A DNA stretch of 64,000 bases from Oscillospiraceae bacterium (GTDB lineage: Bacteria; Bacillota; Clostridia; Oscillospirales; Acutalibacteraceae), in the NCBI GenBank assembly GCA_015065805.1, contig SVPN01000005.1:1-64000 (forward strand). The letters are read 5' to 3'. Position 1 is the stretch's first letter. Each line of letters begins with the position of its first letter. The notes beneath the pieces were generated by a model, which saw only the letters and a list, made by a program, of their open reading frames with translations, was not told the DNA's origin and ran no database searches. Below, piece by piece: positions 28,011 to 36,173 of this stretch. The position numbers and the translations under genes were made by a program.

Positions 28011-29372
28011 TTGAATTCATCTCAACGTTCCTTTTCGCGCACATCCCTTGAAGATTTATGCGCGGAATTGCAAAAAAATACCACCATTGATGCCTCGCGT
28101 AATAAAACCGAAATCAAGCGCGGTCTGAGAAATGCCGACGGAAGCGGCGTTATGGCGGGGTTGACCAAGATTTGTAATGTACACGGCTATGTGATGAACG
28201 AGGGCGAAAAAGCCCCCGTTCCCGGTCGTCTGATTTATCGCGGTATCGATATCTATGATCTCGTGGAGGGCTGTCAGTCGGAAAACCGCTTCGGCTTTGA
28301 AGAGACGGTCTGGTTGTTGCTGTTCGGCAAATTACCGACAACGGAACAGCTTGCGGGATTTCAGGACTTGCTGTCTTCCTATCGCGATCTGCCCGAGTAT
28401 TTTGCCGAGGATACCATTCTGAAAGCTCCCTCGCCGAATATTATGAACAAAATGGCACGCGCTGTTTTGACGCTGTATTCCTACGATGATAACCCCGATG
28501 ACACATCGATGGAAAACACTCTTCAGCAATCCATTCAGCTGATCGCCTCCGTCCCGACCATTATGTCGTATGCGTATCAGGTAAAACGCCGCTATTATGA
28601 CAACGATGTGATGGTGTTTCATCCCTTTAAAGACGGTTTATCAACATCGGAGTCTATTCTGTACAGCCTTCGTGACGATTCCGCCTACACCCGCGAAGAA
28701 GCCTTGTTGTTGGACTTGTGCCTGATGCTTCACGCTGAACACGGCGGCGGCAACAACTCCACATTTACCACGCGCGTTCTCAGCTCGTCGGGTACGGATA
28801 TCTATTCTGCCATCGGTGCCGCCATCGGCTCACTGAAAGGCCCGCGTCACGGCGGTGCCAACGCCAAGGTTACCGAAATGCAGAATGCTGTCAAGCAAAA
28901 TGTACGGGATTGGGAGGATGAAGAAGAGGTCGCGGCGTTTTTACGCAAGCTTGCGCGCGGCGAAGCAGGCGATCACAGCGGACTGATCTACGGTATGGGT
29001 CACGCCGTATACACCATGTCCGATCCCCGTGCGGTTCTGCTGAAAAAGACGGCCTATCCTTTGGCAGAGAAGCAAGGCTTCGGACCTGAATTCCGTCTTC
29101 TTGAGCTCATTGAAAAGCTTTCCCCTGCCATTCTTGCCGAAGAACGCGGCATTGACAAGGCACTGTGTGCCAACGTGGATATGTATTCCGGTCTTGTGTA
29201 CCGCGCTCTGCGTATCCCGCCCGAACTCTTTACCCCGATTTTTGCGGTTGCCCGTATGGCAGGCTGGTGTGCACACCGTATGGAAGAACTCTACACCTGC
29301 CGTCGGATTATCCGTCCCGCATACAAATCGGTTATGCCCGATCAACCCTACATTCCTCTCGATAAACGCTGA
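28011..29372 (+). CDS. citrate synthase
   Basis: A 453-residue type II-like citrate synthase, longer than usual because of an N-terminal extension of about 50 residues. Core motifs are PGRLIYRGIDIYDLVEG, the catalytic His region KGPRHGGANAKV, the second His in GMGHAVYTMSDPRA, and the catalytic Asp region near NVDMYSGLVYRAL. It joins acetyl-CoA and oxaloacetate. The TTG start follows GGAGGAG by 7 bp. No aconitase or isocitrate dehydrogenase gene is nearby; the gene probably supports glutamate synthesis in an incomplete TCA pathway (inference). A membrane-protein gene follows 24 bp downstream. Confidence 0.92.
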   Translation: MNSSQRSFSRTSLEDLCAELQKNTTIDASRNKTEIKRGLRNADGSGVMAGLTKICNVHGYVMNEGEKAPVPGRLIYRGIDIYDLVEGCQSENRFGFEETVWLLLFGKLPTTEQLAGFQDLLSSYRDLPEYFAEDTILKAPSPNIMNKMARAVLTLYSYDDNPDDTSMENTLQQSIQLIASVPTIMSYAYQVKRRYYDNDVMVFHPFKDGLSTSESILYSLRDDSAYTREEALLLDLCLMLHAEHGGGNNSTFTTRVLSSSGTDIYSAIGAAIGSLKGPRHGGANAKVTEMQNAVKQNVRDWEDEEEVAAFLRKLARGEAGDHSGLIYGMGHAVYTMSDPRAVLLKKTAYPLAEKQGFGPEFRLLELIEKLSPAILAEERGIDKALCANVDMYSGLVYRALRIPPELFTPIFAVARMAGWCAHRMEELYTCRRIIRPAYKSVMPDQPYIPLDKR

Positions 29373-29396
29373 AAACAGAAAGGCTGAATTATTTTC

Positions 29397-30470
29397 ATGC
29401 AACGCAAAATTGCTTGTTATCTGACTGCCGCTGTCACAGTGGCTTTTATGGTTTTGAGAACCATCGTGTATTGTCACCCCGATGTGCGTATCGGGGTGGT
29501 GTCCGTTGAAGATCTTTTAATCGGGATCTCCTTGGCGGCAATGATTGCCATTGCCGTTCTTTGTCACTCCAAAACTGCCTGTGTTGGTGAATTCACCGCT
29601 CAGACACAACCGACCATCGGATGGATCGCCACCTTCGGTGGCGCCGTTCTGTTGATGTCTACGGTGCTGGAATGCATTTGCCGTATGTTTCCCTTTATCA
29701 ACCGGAACGTCTTCAACAGCGCGGTACCGAATCTGTATCTCGTAAACAATGTTGACCGATATACAATGATCTTTTCGATCCTGTTCGGAGTGCTGTCCGG
29801 CATCTATCTGATCATTCAGGGCTTCAAGTGGATGTCACGTTCCGTCAATAAGCCTGCCTGGCTGTCGTGGATGAGTCTGTCTCCCGTTCTTTGGATGTGG
29901 TTCCGCCTTGCACGCTATGAAATCTCATACGCCAGCACGATCGATATCAGTCACAGCTTTTTTGATTTCGCGGTGCTTGTCACGGGAGCTTTATTCTTCC
30001 TTCAGCTTTCCAAAGCTGTCAACGCCGTACAGGATAAACCGAAAAATCTGTTGATCATCTGTGCGCTGTATGCAAGCTTCATTTCCTTCTCGGGAGTACC
30101 GCTGATGGTGATCGGATTGATCAAAGGAACCTCCATCACGTCTCTTCTTACAGCGATCGTGGACATTGCAATCGGTTTGCTGAGCTTCTTGGTTGCGGTT
30201 TCGCAAATCCATTGCACAAACGCCGCCCCCGCACAAAAGGAAGAGGATGAGGAGGAAGAACAGGAAGAAGTCGCTAAGGAAACCGACGCTTCCTTAGCCT
30301 GGGTTACCCCCGCTAAACAGCGCAAGCCGCTGGATCCTCCGTTTTCCATCGACGAAAAGCTTCCCATTCTCGAAGCAGAACCCCAAAAGCCTGCTCAAGA
30401 GACTCCCCCTGCTCCCGAAAAGCCCTTAACGGTGGACGATATTTTGGCAGAACTGAATAAAACCGAATAA
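29397..30470 (+). CDS. polytopic membrane protein of unknown function with acidic tail
   Basis: A 357-residue protein with about eight predicted hydrophobic helices over residues 5-275. A cytosolic tail follows that is strikingly acidic (EEDEEEEQEEVAKE) and then Pro-rich. No catalytic motif or transporter signature is recognised. It lies 24 bp after citrate synthase with an AGAAAGG site, so it is probably cotranscribed, and it ends at a bidirectional terminator. Family unknown to me. Confidence 0.7.
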   Translation: MQRKIACYLTAAVTVAFMVLRTIVYCHPDVRIGVVSVEDLLIGISLAAMIAIAVLCHSKTACVGEFTAQTQPTIGWIATFGGAVLLMSTVLECICRMFPFINRNVFNSAVPNLYLVNNVDRYTMIFSILFGVLSGIYLIIQGFKWMSRSVNKPAWLSWMSLSPVLWMWFRLARYEISYASTIDISHSFFDFAVLVTGALFFLQLSKAVNAVQDKPKNLLIICALYASFISFSGVPLMVIGLIKGTSITSLLTAIVDIAIGLLSFLVAVSQIHCTNAAPAQKEEDEEEEQEEVAKETDASLAWVTPAKQRKPLDPPFSIDEKLPILEAEPQKPAQETPPAPEKPLTVDDILAELNKTE

Positions 30471-30471
30471 C

Positions 30472-30516
30472 AAAAACGCTTGCTTACATTCGACGAGATG
30501 TAAGCAAGCGTTTTTT
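30472..30516. terminator. bidirectional terminator
   Basis: An 18-bp stem (aaaaacgcttgcttacat / atgtaagcaagcgttttt) and an 8-nt loop between convergent genes. The Nudix stop codon touches its right arm. Confidence 0.9.
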
Positions 30517-30934
30517 AATCAAGCAAGTGAACTGCTGTAACGAATTCACAGAGCTTATGGAACAAATGGCGATCATTTTCAAATGTAATATACTGTTCCG
30601 CTTTTGAAAACGGTACCCATCTGACATCGCTGACCTCCGTGAGTTGCGGTGTTTCTTTTCCCGAAATCACGGTAGCGGCAAAGTATACAACATCCTTCAA
30701 TGTGCGGGGTGCGGGAGAAAATGTAACCATTTCCCGATAACGGGTATCCAGCTTTACAACCAGACCGGTTTCCTCCTGAACCTCACGAAGAGCCGTTTGT
30801 TCCTCTGACTCTCCTGCCTCTACGTGTCCCTTCGGGAACGCCCAGTGTCCGCCGTTATGCTTAATCAGTAAAATTTCCGTTTCATCTTTTCCGCGGCGAA
30901 CAACCAGCGCGCCGCAAGACTTTTCTTTCCGCAT
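30515..30934 (-). CDS. Nudix hydrolase
   Basis: A 139-residue protein with a complete Nudix box, GHVEAGESEEQTALREVQEETGL, near residues 37-59. The surrounding sequence (GHWAFPKGHVE) resembles diadenosine tetraphosphate or related hydrolases. It probably clears damaged or signalling nucleotides in the cytosol; the exact substrate cannot be read from the sequence. The ATG follows AAAAGGAGGTT. It is divergent from the mgtE leader. Confidence 0.9.
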   Translation of the reverse strand: MRKEKSCGALVVRRGKDETEILLIKHNGGHWAFPKGHVEAGESEEQTALREVQEETGLVVKLDTRYREMVTFSPAPRTLKDVVYFAATVISGKETPQLTEVSDVRWVPFSKAEQYITFENDRHLFHKLCEFVTAVHLLD

Positions 30935-30982
30935 ATCGTGAACCTCCTTTTTTATAATGAGTATATCACGAAAAGTCTGTGT

Positions 30983-31059
30983 CGAAAAGTGGTAAAATGA
31001 AATTATTTAAAAATATTTTACAGACACAGTTGACAAGGCAAAGCGAAAAGCGGTAAAAT
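30983..31059 (+). repeat. direct repeat pair upstream of mgtE
   Basis: Two copies of cgaaaagYggtaaaat (30983-30998 and 31044-31059) differ at one base and are 61 bp apart. The second overlaps the -10 box of the mgtE promoter. They may be tandem promoter copies or operator sites. Confidence 0.5.
31030..31059 (+). promoter_or_regulatory. SigA-type promoter of the mgtE leader
   Basis: TTGACA, 18-bp spacer, TAAAAT. It would give a leader of about 150 nt that includes the small ORF at 31091 before mgtE. Confidence 0.65.
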
Positions 31060-31090
31060 ATCATTAATTACATTATAAGGAGTGAACGGA

Positions 31091-31165
31091 ATGGACCCGA
31101 ATAACGGCAGTTCAAAGCCTCCCCGACAATCTGTGTTCGGTATCCTTACCGTCGCTTTGCCGTAG
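31091..31165 (+). CDS. possible 24-residue leader peptide or broken small membrane protein
   Basis: ATG with an AAGGAGTG site upstream opens a 24-codon frame, MDPNNGSSKPPRQSVFGILTVALP, ending at TAG. Directly past the stop another frame continues a hydrophobic stretch (AVVAFVLLPATFHFEG) into the mgtE start. It could be a mgtL-like leader peptide sensing translation, or a small single-span protein with a one-base loss in the GCTTTGCC region. No M-box riboswitch sequence is recognisable in this leader. Confidence 0.4.
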   Translation: MDPNNGSSKPPRQSVFGILTVALP

Positions 31166-31216
31166 TTGCTTTTGTTCTGCTCCCTGCCACATTCCATTTT
31201 GAAGGGAGAGATCCAT

Positions 31217-32584
31217 ATGAATCAAGAACAACAATTTGATGCTCTTCTCGAACAAATTCAGGATCTGCTCAACAGCCGCCGCTATTTAGAATTGCGCGAT
31301 TTGTTTTCCGAGCAGAACCCTGCTGACATCGCCCTGCTTCTTGAGGAGTTGCCCGTGGAAAAGCTTCCTCTTGTTTTCCGCATTCTTCCGAAAGAGGACG
31401 CTGCTGAAGTCTTTGCCTATTTTGAAAGCGACGCGCAAGAACAGCTGATCAAAGCGTTCAGTGACCGCGAGCTCAAAGAAGTCCTTGATGAATTATATAT
31501 TGATGACACCGTTGATCTGATCGAAGAAATGCCCGCAAATGTTGTGCGACGCATTTTAGCAGTCGCACCGCAGGATATGCGAAGCAGTATCAACCAGATC
31601 TTGCAATATCCCGACGACAGCGCAGGCAGTATTATGACGACCGAGTTTATCCATCTGCAACGCGATATGACCGTCGAAGATGCGTTTATGCGCATTCGCC
31701 GTACAGGTGTTGACAAGGAGACGATCTACACCTGCTACGTCACGGAAAGCGACCGTAAGCTGATCGGTATTGTGACAGTTAAAACTCTTCTGCTCTCCGA
31801 GAGTGACGCTCTTATTGAAGAGATAATGGAAGACAACGTGATCAGCGTCACAACACACGAAGACCAGGAATCTACGGCTCAGCTCTTCAACAAATACGAC
31901 TTTTTGGCATTACCTGTCGTGGATACCGAAAACCGTCTTGTCGGCATCATCACGGTTGATGACGCCATCGATGTTCTTCAGGACGAGGCTACCGAGGACA
32001 TTGAGAAAATGGCCGGTATCAGTCCCACTGACAAGCCGTATCTGAAAACCAGCACATGGAAAATCTATCTCACCCGTATCCCCTGGTTGACCATTCTGAT
32101 GCTGACCGCCACCATTTCGGGATACATCATTTCCGCATATGAGAGTGCTCTGATCAGCAGCGGTATGGTAATGCTGACATCCTTTGTGCCGATGCTGATG
32201 AATACAGCGGGTAACAGCGGTTCACAGTCCTCTGTTACGGTTACACGCGGCATTTCCATCGGTGAAATTGAATTCTCGGACCTGCTTTCCGTCATCTGGA
32301 AAGAATTTCGCGTGTCCCTCCTTTGCGGTATTACGCTGGCAATCGTCAGCTTTTTGAAAATGCTGTTCCTTGACCGCGTAGAGCTCTTGATCGCTTTAGC
32401 CATCTCCCTGACCTTGATCGTTGCGGTTCTGTTCGCCAAGGTGATCGGGTGCTCCTTACCGATGCTGGCAAAAAAGATCCATCTTGACCCCGCTGTTATG
32501 GCGAGTCCCTTTATTACGACGATCGTCGATGCGTTGACCTTGATCGTCTATTTCAATATTGCGTCATCGATTCTCGGCATCTGA
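31217..32584 (+). CDS. mgtE: magnesium transporter MgtE
   Basis: A 455-residue protein with the standard MgtE layout. The N-terminal superhelical domain contains NPADIALLLEELP and LYIDDTVDLIEEMP. A pair of CBS domains spans roughly residues 130-255 (MTTEFIHLQRDMTVEDAF, FLALPVVDTENRLVGIITVDDAIDVL). Five transmembrane helices follow, with AGNSGSQSSVTVTRGI lining the pore. The cytosolic domains sense Mg2+ and close the channel when it is plentiful. The track's TTG start precedes the true ATG at 31217, which follows AAGGGAGAG. Confidence 0.95.
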   Translation: MNQEQQFDALLEQIQDLLNSRRYLELRDLFSEQNPADIALLLEELPVEKLPLVFRILPKEDAAEVFAYFESDAQEQLIKAFSDRELKEVLDELYIDDTVDLIEEMPANVVRRILAVAPQDMRSSINQILQYPDDSAGSIMTTEFIHLQRDMTVEDAFMRIRRTGVDKETIYTCYVTESDRKLIGIVTVKTLLLSESDALIEEIMEDNVISVTTHEDQESTAQLFNKYDFLALPVVDTENRLVGIITVDDAIDVLQDEATEDIEKMAGISPTDKPYLKTSTWKIYLTRIPWLTILMLTATISGYIISAYESALISSGMVMLTSFVPMLMNTAGNSGSQSSVTVTRGISIGEIEFSDLLSVIWKEFRVSLLCGITLAIVSFLKMLFLDRVELLIALAISLTLIVAVLFAKVIGCSLPMLAKKIHLDPAVMASPFITTIVDALTLIVYFNIASSILGI

Positions 32585-32589
32585 CATAC

Positions 32590-32626
32590 AAAACGGCTAT
32601 TGTGTTCACACAATAGCCGTTTTTTT
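32590..32626 (+). terminator. terminator of mgtE
   Basis: A 15-bp stem (aaaacggctattgtg / cacaatagccgtttt), TTCA loop and T7 tail, just after the mgtE stop. Confidence 0.92.
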
Positions 32627-32656
32627 ACAAAAAACCTTTAATCTTGTTTTAAATAC

Positions 32657-32686
32657 TTGAACAAACGGTATTGTGTATGATATAAT
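32657..32686 (+). promoter_or_regulatory. SigA-type promoter
   Basis: TTGAAC, 18-bp spacer, TATAAT, about 30 bp before the acyltransferase-like start codon. Confidence 0.65.
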
Positions 32687-32715
32687 TACAACGATATGAT
32701 AAACGGAGGGATCGT

Positions 32716-34011
32716 ATGTCATCCGCTAACGGCAAAAAACCGAAAAAAGACTTGCGCTGGATGCCGCTGGATAACGCCGCAAAGATTTATCCCGCCGCCC
32801 GCAATCAGCATTGGAGTAATATATTTCGCTTATCGGCAACGCTTTACGAAACGGTGGATACCGCCGTTTTACAACGTGCACTCAACGTAACTGTCCCCCG
32901 CTTCCCTTCCATCGCTGTACGCCTTCGCAGAGGCATCTTCTGGTATTATCTGCAGGAGCTGTCCGCCGCACCGAACATCCGCGAGGAGTATGCGTTCCCG
33001 CTCATCCGTATGTCCAAAAAGGAAACGCGGGAATGCGCGTTTCGCGTGATCGTCTATCAGAATCGGATCGCTGTAGAATTCTTTCATTCTCTTACAGACG
33101 GAAACGGCGGTTTGATCTTTTTAAAGACATTACTGGCAGAATACCTCGAACAAAAACACGGTATTACGATTCCGGCGGAAAACGGTGTCTTAGACCGTCG
33201 AGAAGCACCGAAACCCGAGGAGACGGAGGATTGCTTCCTGAAAGCGGCAGGTCCCATCGGTATGAATCGCCGCGAAAACATATCCTACCGTCTTACAGGT
33301 ACTCCCGAACACGGCGAACGGACGCACATCACGTGTCTGCGCATTCGTGCCGAAGACATCCGCTCAAAGGCACACGAATACGGCGTAAGCGTTACCGCCT
33401 TTCTTTGTGCCGTAACCATTGCCGCTTTACAGAATCTGCAAAATCACGAGGTATCAGAGCCGAAAAAACGTAAACCGATCCGCGTTCTGATCCCCGTGAA
33501 TCTTCGAAGTCTCTTTCCCAGCGGTACACTTCGGAATTTCGCTTTGTACACAACCCCCGAAATCCTGCCTGCACTCGGACAGTATTCCTTTGAAGAGATC
33601 TGCACCATTGTCAAGCACCGTATGGGACTGGAGATCAACCGAAAGCATATGAGTATGAAAATCGCCACCAATGTCCGCGACGAACAGCACTCTTTTGTTC
33701 GCGCTATGCCCTTATTTATCAAAAATATCGTTATGAAAGCGGTATTCAATGCAGTCGGTGAGCGCACATCCTCTTTGAGCTTATCCAATCTCGGCGTTGT
33801 TCGGTTGCCTGCTGCGATGGATCCGTACGTCGATCGTTTGGACTTTATTCTCGGGGTGCAGGCTACCGCACCGTATAATTGCGGTATCATCACCTATAAG
33901 GATCGGATGAACATTCATTTCATCCGCAACATCCGTGAACCGTTTTTGGAAAATGCCTTCTACAACGTGCTGAAAACGATGCATATTCCCGTTGTAGCGG
34001 AAAGCAATTGA
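32716..34011 (+). CDS. condensation/alcohol acetyltransferase-like protein (HxxxDG)
   Basis: A 431-residue soluble protein resembling the CoA-dependent acyltransferase superfamily (condensation domain, BAHD, PapA). The active-site motif is EFFHSLTDGNGGLIFLKTLLAEYL near residue 118, where HSLTDG is an HxxxDG motif. A second half carries LIPVNLRSLFPSGTLRNF near residue 260, as in the floor-loop region of such enzymes. The substrate is unknown. The paired downstream gene encodes a zinc-ribbon membrane protein, and the two appear to be one operon (22-bp gap). GGAGGG precedes the ATG. Confidence 0.75.
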   Translation: MSSANGKKPKKDLRWMPLDNAAKIYPAARNQHWSNIFRLSATLYETVDTAVLQRALNVTVPRFPSIAVRLRRGIFWYYLQELSAAPNIREEYAFPLIRMSKKETRECAFRVIVYQNRIAVEFFHSLTDGNGGLIFLKTLLAEYLEQKHGITIPAENGVLDRREAPKPEETEDCFLKAAGPIGMNRRENISYRLTGTPEHGERTHITCLRIRAEDIRSKAHEYGVSVTAFLCAVTIAALQNLQNHEVSEPKKRKPIRVLIPVNLRSLFPSGTLRNFALYTTPEILPALGQYSFEEICTIVKHRMGLEINRKHMSMKIATNVRDEQHSFVRAMPLFIKNIVMKAVFNAVGERTSSLSLSNLGVVRLPAAMDPYVDRLDFILGVQATAPYNCGIITYKDRMNIHFIRNIREPFLENAFYNVLKTMHIPVVAESN

Positions 34012-34033
34012 CAAAAAGGAGGAAAACAGATCT

Positions 34034-34729
34034 ATGTATTGTGTTCAATGCGGTGTCAAGCTGGCAGACTCTCAGAAATCCTGTCCGCTTTGCGGCACCG
34101 TCGTGTGTCACCCGTCCTTTGACCGATCAAAAGCAGAACCGCTGTTCCCCGAAAATCGCCTTCCTCCGAAGCCGCACCGTTCCTTGGGCGGGACGATCCT
34201 CACGACCGTATCCTTTCTGATCGTTTCCGTAACCCTGCTGATCTGTGATCTGAATATTGCGCACAGCGTTACCTGGTCGGGCTATGTTTTGGGTGCACTG
34301 CTCATCATATACAACGCCTTTGTACTGCCGTCGTGGTTTCGCAATCCGAATCCCGTGATCTTTGTACCGATTGCCTTTGCCACGGTGGTCGTGTATCTGT
34401 TATATATCGATCTGGTGACAAACGGCGACTGGTTTTTGAGCTTTGCTTTCCCCGTTGCAGGAGGAATCGGGCTCGTTGTCACGGCGGTTGTTGCCCTGCT
34501 GTATTACGTCAAACGCGGTCAGCTCTTTATCTTCGGCGGTGCATGTATTGCATTGGGTGTGTATTTATTACCGATAGAATTTTTGGCCAAAGCCACCTTT
34601 CACGTTTCCCGTTTTATCGGTTGGTCCTTATATCCGATGAATGTTCTGGTTTTATTAGGTGGATTTCTATTGTTTTTGGGAATCTGCCGTCCCGCACGGG
34701 AAGCGATGCAACGTCTCTTTTTTATGTAA
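34034..34729 (+). CDS. zinc-ribbon membrane protein (DUF6320-like)
   Basis: 231 residues. The N-terminal zinc ribbon MYCVQCGVKLADSQKSCPLCG has two CxxC pairs. A linker and six predicted transmembrane helices follow (residues about 52-220). This architecture matches DUF6320-type proteins found next to HxxxDG acyltransferase-like genes in Clostridia (recalled association, not searched). It may anchor or assist an acyl-transfer step at the membrane. Spacing and a shared terminator suggest cotranscription with 32716-34011. Confidence 0.7.
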   Translation: MYCVQCGVKLADSQKSCPLCGTVVCHPSFDRSKAEPLFPENRLPPKPHRSLGGTILTTVSFLIVSVTLLICDLNIAHSVTWSGYVLGALLIIYNAFVLPSWFRNPNPVIFVPIAFATVVVYLLYIDLVTNGDWFLSFAFPVAGGIGLVVTAVVALLYYVKRGQLFIFGGACIALGVYLLPIEFLAKATFHVSRFIGWSLYPMNVLVLLGGFLLFLGICRPAREAMQRLFFM

Positions 34730-34731
34730 AA

Positions 34732-34774
34732 CAAAAACGCGTCTGCAATTTGAACATTGCAGATGCGTTTTTTC
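34732..34774. terminator. bidirectional terminator
   Basis: A 17-bp stem with one G-U pair (aaaaacgcgtctgcaat / attgcagatgcgttttt) between convergent genes. The ECF S-component stop codon begins at its edge. Confidence 0.85.
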
Positions 34775-35301
34775 TAACCAAAATGATGATCGTCCCGGAT
34801 CAGCATAACAAGAACAGGAACAACGATCAGCTGAAGCACGACCCCGGGTATTGCATAAAGAAAGGCTTCCGCAAAGAAGTACGATAACGTGAACGACGCA
34901 GAGGACAAACCGAAGATCAACCAGCTGAACAAACCCCAGGCGATCCGCCCCAAAAGCATAGCAGGAATCATCGATCCGTATACCGCCGCAATATTCCGAC
35001 GCTTGAAACAAGCATACAGACACGATGCAACCAATGCATACGTTGCCAGCTCCACCGCCATTGCCACTGCATTCGGGAAGAAAACGGGTCGGCTGAACAA
35101 TACCGAACGAAACAGCGGCAAAACCAGTCCCACCAAAACACTGAGTGTTTTTGAAGAGGTAAACGCACACACAAACACGGGAATATGCATCGGCAACAGC
35201 ATATTTCCGATGGCAGGGACCTGTCCCGTAACAAACGGTAAAACAATACCGATTGCAAGACATAAAGCGGCAATTATTAAATCCTTTACGGAATGCTTCA
35301 T
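34774..35301 (-). CDS. ECF transporter S component
   Basis: A 175-residue membrane protein with about six helices. GNMLLPMHIPVFVCAF near residue 32 is the family's typical substrate-loop region in ECF S components. Such proteins bind a vitamin or cofactor precursor and use a shared EcfA/A'/T energising module encoded elsewhere. The substrate cannot be assigned: no riboswitch is present, and the neighbour is a DUF362 gene 4 bp upstream. That close spacing makes cotranscription likely. Confidence 0.8.
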   Translation of the reverse strand: MKHSVKDLIIAALCLAIGIVLPFVTGQVPAIGNMLLPMHIPVFVCAFTSSKTLSVLVGLVLPLFRSVLFSRPVFFPNAVAMAVELATYALVASCLYACFKRRNIAAVYGSMIPAMLLGRIAWGLFSWLIFGLSSASFTLSYFFAEAFLYAIPGVVLQLIVVPVLVMLIRDDHHFG

Positions 35302-35305
35302 CCGC

Positions 35306-36169
35306 TTACACTTCCTTTAATTCATACTCCCGTGATCCGTAACCGAGTGCCGCCGCTGCTTCAACCGTCAACACACCGTGACGGCTTTCGATCCGCTCAA
35401 TCAGATGATCGCGGCCGGGATCATTACTGGCATACACGAGATCCAGACAGGCCTGATCGATGGCTACGGGATCATCCGAAACCAGCACACCGATATCGCC
35501 CATACACGGATCCTCTGCAACCGCACAGCAATCGCAGTCCACGCTCATATTCTTCATCACGTTGACATACACAAGGTTGCCTTTGAAATACTCCACAACG
35601 CTTGAGGCGGCATCCGCCATCGATTCCAGAAACAGATCGTGATCCGCCGTCCAGATTTTTCCGGGTTCGCCCGCGCCGTGAATATACGCTTTTCCGTAAG
35701 AGGACGCAACACCGATCGACAGCTGTTTGATAGCGCCGCCGTAGCCACCCATCGGATGCCCCTTAAAGTGAGACAACACTAACATCGCATCGTAATGAGC
35801 GATTCCTTTGCCGACATAATTTTCACGAATCACCTTGCCGTTCGGAATAGCGAGCTTCACATCGGGACCCTCAGCATCCAGCAATTCCACGGGAAACTGC
35901 GATGTCCAGCCGTGTTCCTCAAACAGACGAAGATGCTTTTCGGTCGTGTTGCGCTCTCCCTCATAAGCCGTGTTGCATTCCACGACCGTACCGCCGACAT
36001 AATCGATAATCGGCTTCCAGAAGGACGGCTGTAAAAAGTTCTGATTTCCTTTTTCGCCCGAATGCACCTTCACTGCAACCTTGCCCGCAAGCTCCTTGCC
36101 GAGCAAACGGTACAGCTCGAGCACCTTTTCAGGGGTGATCGTACGGGAAAAATACACTGTAGGCTTCAT
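35306..36169 (-). CDS. DUF362-domain protein
   Basis: A 287-residue protein matching DUF362: KVHSGEKGNQNFLQPSFWKPIID near residue 33, LSHFKGHPMGGYGGAIKQLSIG near residue 140, and a late Cys-rich segment MSVDCDCCAVAEDPC before LVSDDPVAIDQA. Family members are often found with ferredoxin-like domains, which this one lacks. The Cys cluster could bind iron-sulphur or metal. ATG 36169 follows GGAGGTTAAT; the track adds 11 residues. It is between the ZIP transporter gene (4-bp gap) and the ECF S component. Confidence 0.85.
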   Translation of the reverse strand: MKPTVYFSRTITPEKVLELYRLLGKELAGKVAVKVHSGEKGNQNFLQPSFWKPIIDYVGGTVVECNTAYEGERNTTEKHLRLFEEHGWTSQFPVELLDAEGPDVKLAIPNGKVIRENYVGKGIAHYDAMLVLSHFKGHPMGGYGGAIKQLSIGVASSYGKAYIHGAGEPGKIWTADHDLFLESMADAASSVVEYFKGNLVYVNVMKNMSVDCDCCAVAEDPCMGDIGVLVSDDPVAIDQACLDLVYASNDPGRDHLIERIESRHGVLTVEAAAALGYGSREYELKEV

Positions 36170-36173
36170 TATA

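Noticed and set aside
31020-31217. M-box (Mg2+) riboswitch before mgtE
   Set aside because: Considered because mgtE is a common M-box target, but none of the conserved M-box segments could be recognised in the leader.
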